Below the pieces are notes generated by a model. The model searched no databases, was not told where the DNA came from, and was given only the letters and a program-made list of their open reading frames with translations. Shown in pieces: positions 36,287 to 44,373 of a stretch of DNA of 64,000 nt. The DNA comes from Marinifilum_A sediminis (GTDB lineage: Bacteria; Bacteroidota; Bacteroidia; Bacteroidales; Marinifilaceae): the NCBI GenBank assembly GCA_947496465.1, contig CANMCX010000001.1:1135400-1199399 (forward strand), read 5' to 3'. Position 1 is the first letter of the stretch; the number at the start of each line of letters is the position of its first letter. Both the position numbers and the translations under genes were made by a program.

Positions 36287-36496
36287 CTTATTAACAATGA
36301 ACATGCGCTTATTAACATTGAGCGTGCAATTGGCAGGTCTCACGATTCAGATGCTAGGTCTCACGGAACATTTATTAACAATGACGGTGCAGATATCAAC
36401 AATGAGCCTGCGGATGGTAGGTCGCACGATGCAGATGACAGGTCTTAGGCTACACTTATTAACACTGAGAGTAACATTGGCAGGTCTCACGCAAAC
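36287..36496 (+). repeat. Array of ten 21-bp units of two alternating types
   Basis: Ten consecutive units of exactly 21 bp. Type A has the core TTATTAACAATGA followed by variable bases and often TGC; type B has GGCAGGTCTCACG with a variable tail. The order is A A B B A A B B A B (unit starts 36287, 36308, 36329, 36350, 36371, 36392, 36413, 36434, 36455, 36476). There is no unique spacer, so it is not CRISPR. Since 21 is a multiple of three, one frame stays open for 82 codons, giving a low-complexity seven-residue periodic peptide; I regard this as a by-product. 21 bp is two helical turns, which would place protein-binding sites on one face of the DNA. Confidence 0.85.
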
Positions 36497-36778
36497 ACCA
36501 ACAAGACTTACAACAAAAACGACATCCTAACTAACATTATTTTCATTTTTGGGTTAAATTAAAGATTCATTTAGTGCCTGATTATAAGAAGTTATCCAAA
36601 ATACAAACCAGCAAACTACTCGCAAACCTACTGTTAATCGACATTTCACAAACCTCATATTAGTTTTAACATATTTTATTACAATTAAAAGTTGATAATG
36701 ATTAACTTAAGTGTACAATTTAAAGTACATATTAAAGCAAACGGTAAAATATATCAGTCACCCTAAAATCAACAAATA

Positions 36779-37486
36779 ATGAAGCAAACTAAAAAATTTA
36801 CAATGACCTATTCGGAATTAGGTCAGCGTGGCGATAGAGTGCAAGCTGTTGTCGCTCGTGATGTAGCTGAATTTATTAAGTTTGGTTACGAAGAAACCAT
36901 TCCAACAAAAGTTGGAGAAAAAACAGAACTGTTTAAAGCCATACTTCCCGATATGTATTGGGAAGGGCAAAAAACCTTAAAAACCAATACCAAAGACGAA
37001 TGCCGTAGCACTTTGGTAGGTCTTTTAGGGGAAATTGCCTTTAAAGCAAAGCTTGCATTAGGAAACGGTAGCAAAGAGTATGCAACCTTTCGTTTTGGAG
37101 GAGTAGATAGAAAGACCGATAATGAATTGGTTGCCTATGCCAAACATGTTTGCAAAACTGCCGAATTCTTTCAAGAAGATTTGAGCAAACGCAATGCAAG
37201 CCCTGAGCTTATTAACCAAACTACAACTGCCACCATTGCTCTAGACGATGCAATTGATGAACAAGCCGAGGCAATATCGGTTCGCGAACAGAAAAGTGTG
37301 GAACGCCTGGCGGTGGGTAATGAACTTTACGATTTAATTGTTGAGTTATGCGATGTAGGCAAAAGAATCTGGGAACACAAAAACGAAGCATTTTATAACG
37401 ACTATGTACTTTATGCTTCGAGCAAATCGACTTCCCAAACCGAAGAAAACGAAGATGTAGTTGAAGAAACAACTACCGAAGAATAA
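36779..37486 (+). CDS. Helical protein of unknown function next to the 21-bp array
   Basis: 235 residues, predicted almost wholly helical, opening MKQTKKFTMTYSELGQRGDRV. The middle has FRFGGVDRKTDNELVAYAKHVCKTA. The C-terminal helical part (TIALDDAIDEQAEAISVREQ, ELYDLIVELCDVGKRIW) leads to YNDYVLY and a strongly acidic tail. There is no signal peptide, membrane helix or catalytic motif. From memory, proteins opening with TKKFTMTYSELGQ occur in other Bacteroidota without a function; I cannot check this here. It lies about 280 bases after the repeat array on the same strand and has its own terminator, so it is not clearly cotranscribed with the next two genes. Confidence 0.7.
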   Translation: MKQTKKFTMTYSELGQRGDRVQAVVARDVAEFIKFGYEETIPTKVGEKTELFKAILPDMYWEGQKTLKTNTKDECRSTLVGLLGEIAFKAKLALGNGSKEYATFRFGGVDRKTDNELVAYAKHVCKTAEFFQEDLSKRNASPELINQTTTATIALDDAIDEQAEAISVREQKSVERLAVGNELYDLIVELCDVGKRIWEHKNEAFYNDYVLYASSKSTSQTEENEDVVEETTTEE

Positions 37487-37517
37487 AATGTAATATCATG
37501 TCGATATATTTACCGGG

Positions 37518-37551
37518 GCGAATCTCATAATTAGTTGGGGTTCGCTTTTTT
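37518..37551 (+). terminator. Terminator after the 36779 gene
   Basis: GCGAATCTC / GGGGTTCGC stem (with G-T pairs) followed by a T run. Confidence 0.65.
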
Positions 37552-37612
37552 ATTTTCAGTTAAATACAACAATACTTATCTTAGTGTACTTATAAAAATT
37601 ATCTGCTTATAA

Positions 37613-38044
37613 ATGAACACTCGTTTCAAAGACAAAAACCTACGCCCATATGCCTTTTCGGATGAGACTTTAGTTGTTTGCCCAAAATGTAAAGGGAAAG
37701 CCATAGTTCGAAAAACGGTTGAGCCAGAAAGTGCGCAGCTTAGCTGTTCTTCCTGTCATTATTTCACAAACAAACCTGTTAAGACTGAGAATAAAAGTTA
37801 CAGTTTAACCCATGACTATTATTTTGATTGTGAAATCTGGTTGCAAGCATCATTTAAAAATGAAAGATTCTGGGCGCACAACTATGAGCATTTGGCTTAT
37901 ATGAAACAGTACATAGGTGCTGGATTGCGAGAACGTAACGACAGAGAGTTCTTTACCTTGGTAGAGAAACTACCCGGTTTTATAAAATCCGCTAAGAATA
38001 GAGAAAAACTACTTAAAATCATAGACCGACTAGAGAGCAAATAA
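37613..38044 (+). CDS. Zinc-ribbon protein of unknown function
   Basis: 143 residues. The N-terminal ribbon CPKC (Cys23, Cys26) and CSSC (Cys45, Cys48) is followed by a helical C-terminal half ending in REKLLKIIDRLESK. The central segment YYFDCEIWLQASFKNERFWAHN has no motif I recognise. It lies 3 bases before the next gene, so the two form an operon. A nucleic-acid-binding or regulatory role is possible from the ribbon alone, but is not shown. Confidence 0.7.
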   Translation: MNTRFKDKNLRPYAFSDETLVVCPKCKGKAIVRKTVEPESAQLSCSSCHYFTNKPVKTENKSYSLTHDYYFDCEIWLQASFKNERFWAHNYEHLAYMKQYIGAGLRERNDREFFTLVEKLPGFIKSAKNREKLLKIIDRLESK

Positions 38045-38047
38045 ATT

Positions 38048-38422
38048 ATGAGCAAACTAATGCCGCTAAGAATCCCAAACCATTGGGCAGTAACACACAA
38101 TCAGTTTTACGATGTAGACCCTATTATCGATGAAAATTCGGATAGTGAATTTTTAAAAAACAATGGCTATTTTACACAAGATCTTCTACAAATCGTAAAA
38201 ACCGACATACACAACGGACATCCAGTAATTAATAAAGGTCATATACTTATAGATCTTGGATATTATCCTGATGGGTACATTAATGGTGAATACAAACTCG
38301 AATTGGTAAAACCTATGGGTGACGAATTGGATTGGGAAAATACTGAAGTGTTTAGATCTAAAGATCGATTTGAAATTGTAGCCAAACTGGAACAGTGGAT
38401 GGAGCAATATATGGGGCTTTAA
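38048..38422 (+). CDS. Small protein of unknown function, cotranscribed with the zinc-ribbon gene
   Basis: 124 residues, mixed alpha/beta, with no signal peptide or membrane helix. Visible features are PLRIPNHWAVTHNQFYDVDP at the N-terminus, a glycine- and tyrosine-rich centre (LIDLGYYPDGYINGEYKLELV) and a C-terminal helix RFEIVAKLEQWMEQYM. The ATG follows the zinc-ribbon stop codon by 3 bases. No family recognised. Confidence 0.65.
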   Translation: MSKLMPLRIPNHWAVTHNQFYDVDPIIDENSDSEFLKNNGYFTQDLLQIVKTDIHNGHPVINKGHILIDLGYYPDGYINGEYKLELVKPMGDELDWENTEVFRSKDRFEIVAKLEQWMEQYMGL

Positions 38423-38588
38423 ATAAATCTTAAATCAAAACGATACATTAAACACCAACTGATTTCTTCTAAAGCGAAGCAACAGAATATCTGGGGTTCT
38501 CTTTTCTATTCTCATATCTTCAAAAAAATCTGCATCAATCAAATTCATATTGTATCTTTAATGGAATCATTTTAAATAAGAATACAAT

Positions 38589-40463
38589 ATGAAGATACTA
38601 AATACTCTTGTACTACTTTTTGCAATACTTATATCTGCCACGGCACAAAAAGTGCCCGCAGTTTATAGTAATATTGACTCAGATGAAAAGGGCGTTTTCT
38701 TGCAATTGGAGGATAGAAAAATATATGCATCCGATCCTAAAGATCAGTTCCGGTTCGAAGATTTGTACAAAGCTGCAATTGGCACAAGTGAAGGGATAAA
38801 TTTCGATTTTAAATTTCCGGAATTGAATGGAACTTTATTTTACGGATTTATTAATTATAAGGATGGAAGCTATCCGCAACCGGTTTATTTTCGTGAAAGC
38901 TCACGTGTTAAGAACGGAGTAAGTAACATTCCGATTAAAAGAAATCTCTCGGGCAAGTACGACATGATCAATTGGGAAAAAACCGGTAAAGGTGTACTGG
39001 GCTATCGAATTGTAACCAAACGAGGTTCCATAATGTACGATGGCAAAGTTGCTTTTACCTACAAAGACAACAAATTCGAAGTTGCCCCTACTGTAATTGA
39101 AGGACCTTTTGTAAATCAATTGTCTCATAAGGGAGCTGTTATTTCATTTACTACATCGAAAGAAACCAAAGCCCACATTAGCATTAATGGTAAGAACTAC
39201 AGAGACAAGAAGGCAAAGTATGTTCACGAGATTGAAATAGATAATTTAAATGCCGATACCAAATATCAATATACCTTACATGTTGACGATTTTGAATACG
39301 ATTTTTCTTTTGAAACGGCTCCACAACCAGGTACTCGCAAAGCATTTACTTTTGCTTATGGTAGTGACTCAAGAGCTGGTCAAGGTGGTGGTGAAAGAAA
39401 TTTGTTTGGTACAAATGCCTATATCATTAAAAAGATTGCTGCCCTTGCCAAAGCTGAAAATGCCAAATTCATGCAGTTTACTGGTGATTTAATTAATGGA
39501 TATGAGAACAGTCGTGAACGAATGAACCTGGAGTATGCCAATTGGAAACATGCGGTAGAACCTTTTTGGCATCACATGCCTATTGTACCAGGATTTGGTA
39601 ATCACGAAGCTTACAATTACATTTTTAGAGATACTATAAGTGGACACTCCTACTACATCGATCATTTCCCATTCGAAAATGAATCTTCGGAATCTCTTTT
39701 TCAGGATAATTTTGTACTACCTGAAAATGGACCAAACAGTGAAGATGGTTCTACTTACGATCCAGATCCAAACAAACAGGACTTTCCATCATACAAAGAA
39801 TCGGTGTATTGGTATACCTACGATAATGTAGCTATAGTAGCCCTAAACTCTGATTATTTTTATGCTCCAAGTGGATTAAATGTGAGCAGTGGAAATCTGC
39901 ATGCTTATATCATGGATAATCAATTAAAATGGCTACAAAAAACCTTAAAACAGTTGGAAAAAAATAAAAATATCGACCATGTTTTCATCACCATTCACAC
40001 ACCATTTTTCCCAAACGGAGGTCATGTAAAAGATGATATGTGGTATAATGGTGATAACCGATTTAGAGCCGTAGTAAATGGGAAAGCCTGCAGAAAAGGA
40101 ATCATTGAAAGACGAGATGAGCTATTGAATGTGATTGTAAATAAAAGCAAAAAAACGGTGGCTATTTTAAGTGGCGATGAGCACAATTACAATCTGCTCA
40201 CCATTAATGATACAATGTTGCGATACCCTGAAGACTACCCTCACGAAAAGGTTAAATTATCTCGTACTTTTTACCAAATAAACAATGGTGCTGCAGGAGC
40301 TCCATACTATGCACAGGAAAAAACCCCATGGTCAGACAATGTGAGAAATTTCTCCACTCAAAATGCCTTGGTATTAATCGATATTGATGGCAAAACAATT
40401 AAAGTACGGGTGAAAAATCCAGATACTCTCGAAATTATTGATGAATATTTTCTACGCGATTAA
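38589..40463 (+). CDS. Secreted purple-acid-phosphatase-like metallophosphoesterase
   Basis: 624 residues with a signal peptide (about 1-20, ending ATAQ). A fibronectin-III-like domain (about 165-245) precedes the calcineurin-like phosphatase domain. Metal-binding motifs are GSDSR (258-262), GDLINGYE (299-306), GNHEAYN (337-343), ITIHTPFF and GDEHNY near residue 530. The order and spacing match purple acid phosphatases, which act outside the cytoplasm to release phosphate from esters. The last motif is GDEH rather than the commoner GHxH. It is followed 24 bases later by a CotH-like gene. Confidence 0.88.
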   Translation: MKILNTLVLLFAILISATAQKVPAVYSNIDSDEKGVFLQLEDRKIYASDPKDQFRFEDLYKAAIGTSEGINFDFKFPELNGTLFYGFINYKDGSYPQPVYFRESSRVKNGVSNIPIKRNLSGKYDMINWEKTGKGVLGYRIVTKRGSIMYDGKVAFTYKDNKFEVAPTVIEGPFVNQLSHKGAVISFTTSKETKAHISINGKNYRDKKAKYVHEIEIDNLNADTKYQYTLHVDDFEYDFSFETAPQPGTRKAFTFAYGSDSRAGQGGGERNLFGTNAYIIKKIAALAKAENAKFMQFTGDLINGYENSRERMNLEYANWKHAVEPFWHHMPIVPGFGNHEAYNYIFRDTISGHSYYIDHFPFENESSESLFQDNFVLPENGPNSEDGSTYDPDPNKQDFPSYKESVYWYTYDNVAIVALNSDYFYAPSGLNVSSGNLHAYIMDNQLKWLQKTLKQLEKNKNIDHVFITIHTPFFPNGGHVKDDMWYNGDNRFRAVVNGKACRKGIIERRDELLNVIVNKSKKTVAILSGDEHNYNLLTINDTMLRYPEDYPHEKVKLSRTFYQINNGAAGAPYYAQEKTPWSDNVRNFSTQNALVLIDIDGKTIKVRVKNPDTLEIIDEYFLRD

Positions 40464-40487
40464 GATTTAAAAAATAAGTCCTACAAA

Positions 40488-41582
40488 ATGAGAATAATCC
40501 TCATCTTCATCACTGTCTGCTTTTATACTGGTTCATGTATCGCACAAGCCCATGATTCCTTATCGAAGAGTTCTTGCCTAAGGCAAGAATTATTTGAAGA
40601 TGATGAAATTCTTCAGATCTGTTTACAAGGAGAAATTCGTGAGCTATTTAAAGATCGGGGAGAGAATGCAAATTATCACCCCATCCGATTTTCTTACCAG
40701 AGAAACGACAGTACATTCCACCTAAAAATTCGCGTTAAAACCCGCGGTCATTATCGAAAATTAAGAGAAAACTGCTTTACACCTCCTCTACTGCTTAACT
40801 TTGACACAATTCCAAAGCATAAAAATTCTCTATTTTATGGTCAAAATAAACTAAAATTGGTTACCTCATGTAAAAGTGAACAGTACATTTTACGTGAATA
40901 CATGGTGTACAAACTGTATCAATTCATTTCACCATATCACTTTAAAGCAAGATTGGTTAAACTCTGTTTTGAAGACACAAAAAAAGGAAAAAGAACAAAA
41001 TCTGAATATGGAATTTTATTGGAGAGTCCGAAATTTATGGCTGAAAGAAACAAGTCTAATCTAGTAAAAACACTCCATGTAAATCCAATGAAAACAGATC
41101 GGGAGCTGTTTTTGAAAATGGCAGTCTTTCAATTCTTAATTGGCAACACCGATTGGTCGATTCAATATCTGCACAACATCAAACTAATTGGCAATTTAAA
41201 CACTACAGATTTAATTCCTATTCCTTACGACTTTGATATGTCTGGCATAGTAAATACTTTTTATGCAATGCCAGCGGAAGCACTTCAATTAAAATCGGTA
41301 AGGGAAAGATTATTTAGAGGATACTGCATCAAAAACATGAAAGAGTTTCAACCAATTTTAGAGCATTTTATCAGGTTAAAAAGTGACATTTACAATTTGT
41401 ACCAGACTGATCTTTTACTCGATAAAACTTACAAAAAAAATACTCTAAAGTATATTGATCAGTTCTACAAAATTATCACAGACGAAAAATTAAGCCAAAG
41501 AGCATTTCAGCACCCTTGCAATCCAAAAGGAACAGGAAATATTGTTATTAAAGGCTTGAAAAAACACAGTTCGCAGAAATGA
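40488..41582 (+). CDS. Exported CotH-like kinase-fold protein
   Basis: 364 residues. The N-terminus MRIILIFITVCFYTGSCIAQ is a signal peptide; a lipoprotein cleavage before the cysteine in TGSC is possible. The core has the pattern of CotH-type atypical kinases: TRGHYRKLRENCFTPPL, KLKLV, REYMVYKLYQ, FLIGNTDWSIQYLHNIKLI and the metal-binding-like PYDFDMSGIVN. Bona fide CotH proteins phosphorylate secreted proteins. Here the activity is inferred from the pattern only. It is probably in one transcript with the phosphatase before it. Confidence 0.6.
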   Translation: MRIILIFITVCFYTGSCIAQAHDSLSKSSCLRQELFEDDEILQICLQGEIRELFKDRGENANYHPIRFSYQRNDSTFHLKIRVKTRGHYRKLRENCFTPPLLLNFDTIPKHKNSLFYGQNKLKLVTSCKSEQYILREYMVYKLYQFISPYHFKARLVKLCFEDTKKGKRTKSEYGILLESPKFMAERNKSNLVKTLHVNPMKTDRELFLKMAVFQFLIGNTDWSIQYLHNIKLIGNLNTTDLIPIPYDFDMSGIVNTFYAMPAEALQLKSVRERLFRGYCIKNMKEFQPILEHFIRLKSDIYNLYQTDLLLDKTYKKNTLKYIDQFYKIITDEKLSQRAFQHPCNPKGTGNIVIKGLKKHSSQK

Positions 41583-41699
41583 AAATCTATTACTTCAAAA
41601 ATTGTTCAAACCTTAAACTATTAAAGGTGTAGATTCCTTAATCAACACAAAATATTGATATTGTGTTCAACTAATTTATTAGATATGTGATAAGCTAAC

Positions 41700-41849
41700 T
41701 TACTTTATCACCATAAAATTCTTCTTGTTTTTGATTCGATTCCAGTCTCTCATATTCATCGACTGAATCATTTTAGTTGTAAGATCAACTACCACAAAAT
41801 CGTCATCTTCGGTAAAAAATAGCTCCTTAATTCTTTTAAACAGTTTCAT
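41700..41849 (-). CDS. Possible 49-residue small protein
   Basis: Reads MKLFKRIKELFFTEDDDFVV and ends KNKKNFMVIK. It has a basic amphipathic start, an acidic centre and a basic end. An AGGGG site lies 4 bases before the ATG on the minus strand, a good Shine-Dalgarno position. No family recognised; it may be a chance ORF, but the codon pattern and ribosome site argue for it. Confidence 0.45.
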   Translation of the reverse strand: MKLFKRIKELFFTEDDDFVVVDLTTKMIQSMNMRDWNRIKNKKNFMVIK

Positions 41850-41929
41850 ATCCCCTAAAATTTATTGTTTTTTATTAATCTAAATTTACTAGGAATACGA
41901 GTAATATTCAATAGTGTTATGTTGTATTT

Positions 41930-41992
41930 ATTGATTACGTAATATGAGTTTACAATTACGTAATTTTAGATCATGAATACGTGAAATTTATC
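41930..41992. promoter_or_regulatory. Three ACGT-centred sites phased by 21 bp
   Basis: ATTACGTAAT (41934-41943), ATTACGTAAT (41955-41964) and AATACGTGAA (41976-41985) have ACGT cores at 41937, 41958 and 41979: exact 21-bp spacing. The first two are perfect 10-bp palindromes. They lie upstream of the 49-codon minus-strand ORF and just beyond the stop codon of the 41998 gene. Confidence 0.6.
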
Positions 41993-41997
41993 AATTA

Positions 41998-42522
41998 TCA
42001 ATCGAAAAATACGAGTGAATTAAAATACAAATTCTTCTTATCAAGTAAGATACTCTTCATTCTTGATGGTCCACCAATGGCGATCTGATAAATGTATTTC
42101 CCTCTGAAGAAAAAACGTTTATAATAGGTATATTCATGTCGCCCAACCATTTGAGTATATGTAATTTCTTTACCCAACATTTTTTGATAAGCAACAGCCT
42201 GCTCCGAAATTAAAATAGCATCGCCGGTAACCAAACTTCCCTCTTTCATCTCCTCATAATATTCTGTAGGATCGGAGTAAGTAAAGTCAAGACCTAATTT
42301 TGAAAAATCAGATGCAACTACACCAAAAACACTAACAGCGTCTTTATAGCTAAACACTTCTATCTCTATAGAACTAAGTTGTTTACTTTGAACAATGGGT
42401 TGTTCAGGCATTGTAAAGCTAATTTTAGACTTTTCCGAACTTATTGTTTCCCATTCGGCTTGAGCCAAAACAGTTGAATATGCACACAGTAGTGCAATTA
42501 CAGTATATATTAATCTTTTCAT
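41998..42522 (-). CDS. Exported protein of unknown function
   Basis: 174 residues with a signal peptide (MKRLIYTVIALLCAYSTVLAQ). The mature part opens EWETISSEKSKISFTMPEQP and ends GPSRMKSILLDKKNLYFNSL. This beta-alpha-beta pattern recalls small PsbP-like or lipoprotein-type periplasmic domains, but no family is certain. It starts 12 bases after the dgt stop codon, so the two are probably cotranscribed. Confidence 0.75.
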   Translation of the reverse strand: MKRLIYTVIALLCAYSTVLAQAEWETISSEKSKISFTMPEQPIVQSKQLSSIEIEVFSYKDAVSVFGVVASDFSKLGLDFTYSDPTEYYEEMKEGSLVTGDAILISEQAVAYQKMLGKEITYTQMVGRHEYTYYKRFFFRGKYIYQIAIGGPSRMKSILLDKKNLYFNSLVFFD

Positions 42523-42534
42523 AATTCTATTTTA

Positions 42535-43884
42535 TCAACTAATACCTGGAAGTTCAATCCCTTTAATTTTTCGATACAAATCCAAGGCAAAAACATCTGT
42601 CATTCCTGACACAAAATCCATTACAGACATCACTTTTTCGTAATTCGATTCTCCTTTTATTTCGTACTGTTCCGGAATAAGAGACAGTAAATTCTTAGAA
42701 TAAAAATCATTCGGATCCATAACTGCAGAAACAAATTCCTCTAATAAAGTTCCTAAAATTTTATACCCAGCCAATTCAATCTCAATTACCGAACGATGCC
42801 TGTAAATTCTCTTTACAGCAACATTTGTGCAATTTTTATATGCGGCTAAGCAAGTCTCACCGCTTTTCTTAATCAAAGAACCTTTGAAACTTCCATTTAA
42901 TATTTCTGCATAATTTTCAATAAATACATTCACGCATTCACCAATCATTTTTCCAATAACACCAGCTCTTATGTAGGCAATTTGCTCATTAATATCGCTA
43001 ACCTCAATGCAGGTTTCATTAATTTTTTGAATTGCCACTTTATCTTTTACAGGATGATAAAAACTCAAAAGAAGTTCTTTAGTTTCTTCTGTGCCTAAAA
43101 TGTTTAATTTATGCGCATCCTCAATATCCATAATTTGATAACAAATGTCATCCGCTGCTTCAACCAAATAAACAAGAGGAAAACGCGCAAATATTCCTTC
43201 CGATATTTCCGGTATTTCTAACTCCTTGGCAACTTTATAATAATCTTCCTTTTCGGTTTGAAAGAATCCATATTTCGATTTTCCAACTACAGGAATTTTA
43301 TCCGATTCCCATGGATATTTTACAATTGAAGCTATGGTTGAGTAAGTAAGTGCAAATCCTCCTTTTCTTCTTCCCTTAAATGCATGAGTCAATAAACGTA
43401 AAGCGTTTGCATTTCCTTCAAAATTTGTCAAATCAAACCACTCTTTCTCCGTAAATTTTTCTTTTAACTCACTCCCTCTTCCTTTCTCGAAATAATGAGA
43501 CAGAGCCTTCTCTCCTGAATGTCCGAACGGTGGATTTCCTAAATCATGAGCCAAACAAGCTGCGGCTACAATGCTACCAATTTCGCTTATTCCACTATTA
43601 CTGTTTACTATCTTTTTCTCAATCAATTTTTCGGCTAAAGAATTTCCTAAAGATCTTCCAACACTAGACACCTCTAGACTATGAGTTAACCTATTGTGAA
43701 CAAATATACTTCCTGGAAGAGGAAAAACCTGTGTTTTATTTTGTAGGCGTCGGAATGGGGATGAAAAAATCAACCTATCGTAATCCCTCTGAAATTGAGT
43801 TCTTACATCCTCTCCTACTGGGGAGTGTTTTTCTTCTTGTCCGAATCTTTTTGTAGAAAGTAATTTAGTCCAATTCATAGTCAC
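42535..43884 (-). CDS. dgt: Deoxyguanosinetriphosphate triphosphohydrolase (dGTPase)
   Basis: Cleaves dGTP to deoxyguanosine and triphosphate. The 449 residues carry the dGTPase N-terminus (FQRDYDRLIFSSPFRRLQNKTQVFPL), the substrate loop VHNRLTHSLEVSSVGRSLGN and the HD metal site AACLAHDLGNPPFGHSGE, with the later histidine/aspartate of the site in YLVEAADDICYQIMDIEDA. Two ATG codons lie 6 bases apart; either could be the start. By family it helps control dNTP pools, and in some bacteria dGTPases also restrict phage; that is not shown here. Confidence 0.93.
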   Translation of the reverse strand: MTMNWTKLLSTKRFGQEEKHSPVGEDVRTQFQRDYDRLIFSSPFRRLQNKTQVFPLPGSIFVHNRLTHSLEVSSVGRSLGNSLAEKLIEKKIVNSNSGISEIGSIVAAACLAHDLGNPPFGHSGEKALSHYFEKGRGSELKEKFTEKEWFDLTNFEGNANALRLLTHAFKGRRKGGFALTYSTIASIVKYPWESDKIPVVGKSKYGFFQTEKEDYYKVAKELEIPEISEGIFARFPLVYLVEAADDICYQIMDIEDAHKLNILGTEETKELLLSFYHPVKDKVAIQKINETCIEVSDINEQIAYIRAGVIGKMIGECVNVFIENYAEILNGSFKGSLIKKSGETCLAAYKNCTNVAVKRIYRHRSVIEIELAGYKILGTLLEEFVSAVMDPNDFYSKNLLSLIPEQYEIKGESNYEKVMSVMDFVSGMTDVFALDLYRKIKGIELPGIS

Positions 43885-44373
43885 AAAATAATATTCACAA
43901 CTGCTTTAAACAAAGCAATTCTTTTTTAGAAAGGATAAAAATACATTAAAATTTAAGGCGGAAGTTCTGCTTTAGGAATTATTAACATCTCAAACAATCA
44001 AAGTAAAAATACCATTCCTAGATAAGAACTAATAATCAGAATCTTAAATACTATTACTATTCACATAAACAGAGAACTGATTGTTCACTATCGTACATTA
44101 GATGTATTATCAGCGTACACATTTAAACTTTAAATCACAAAACAAAAACCCTTAACACGCTGAAATACTGAGGATTTATATATATGGCACAACAATTGAA
44201 ATTAACAATACACAATTGGGGTGAAGATTTTCTTTGGTAATTTTATGGCTTATAATCGACCTTATCTGTTTTTATTACAGGTTTGTCGATAATTAAACGT
44301 GTTGATCTAAATAAATTTGAGATGAACAGGCATAAGATTAATATTGTATACAGATTTAAAATACGACTATATT
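43885..44373. other. 489-base intergenic region upstream of the export operon
   Basis: No gene. It holds two CGTACA direct repeats 22 bases apart (44092 and 44114), a sigma-54-like site at 44185-44200 and an ATCGAC / GTCGAT inverted pair downstream of it. Confidence 0.5.
44185..44200 (+). promoter_or_regulatory. Possible sigma-54 promoter of the ABC export operon
   Basis: TGGCAC, five bases, TTGAA: a near match to the -24/-12 consensus TGGCAC-N5-TTGCA with one mismatch in the -12 box. CGTACA repeats 70-95 bases upstream sit where an enhancer-binding regulator would. The 5' leader would be about 160 bases. Confidence 0.5.

Larger units (their letters stand above)
36006..36778. other. 773-base noncoding region holding the repeat array
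   Basis: Contains the possible NACHT-operon terminator, the inverted units, the 21-bp array, and about 280 AT-rich bases before the next gene. No clear TAnnTTTG box was found in front of the 36779 gene. Confidence 0.6.
41583..41997. other. 415-base region with a small ORF and phased sites
   Basis: An imperfect palindrome AACACAA..TTGTGTT lies at 41644-41667 without a T run. The region also holds the 49-codon minus-strand ORF and three ACGT-centred sites described separately. Confidence 0.5.

Noticed and set aside
36287..36496. CRISPR array
   Set aside because: Units abut without unique spacers, two repeat types alternate, and no cas gene is present.
36282..36530. An 82-codon open frame through the 21-bp array, with a seven-residue periodic product
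   Set aside because: A period of 21 keeps any stop-free frame open, the composition is that of the repeat, and there is no convincing ribosome site.
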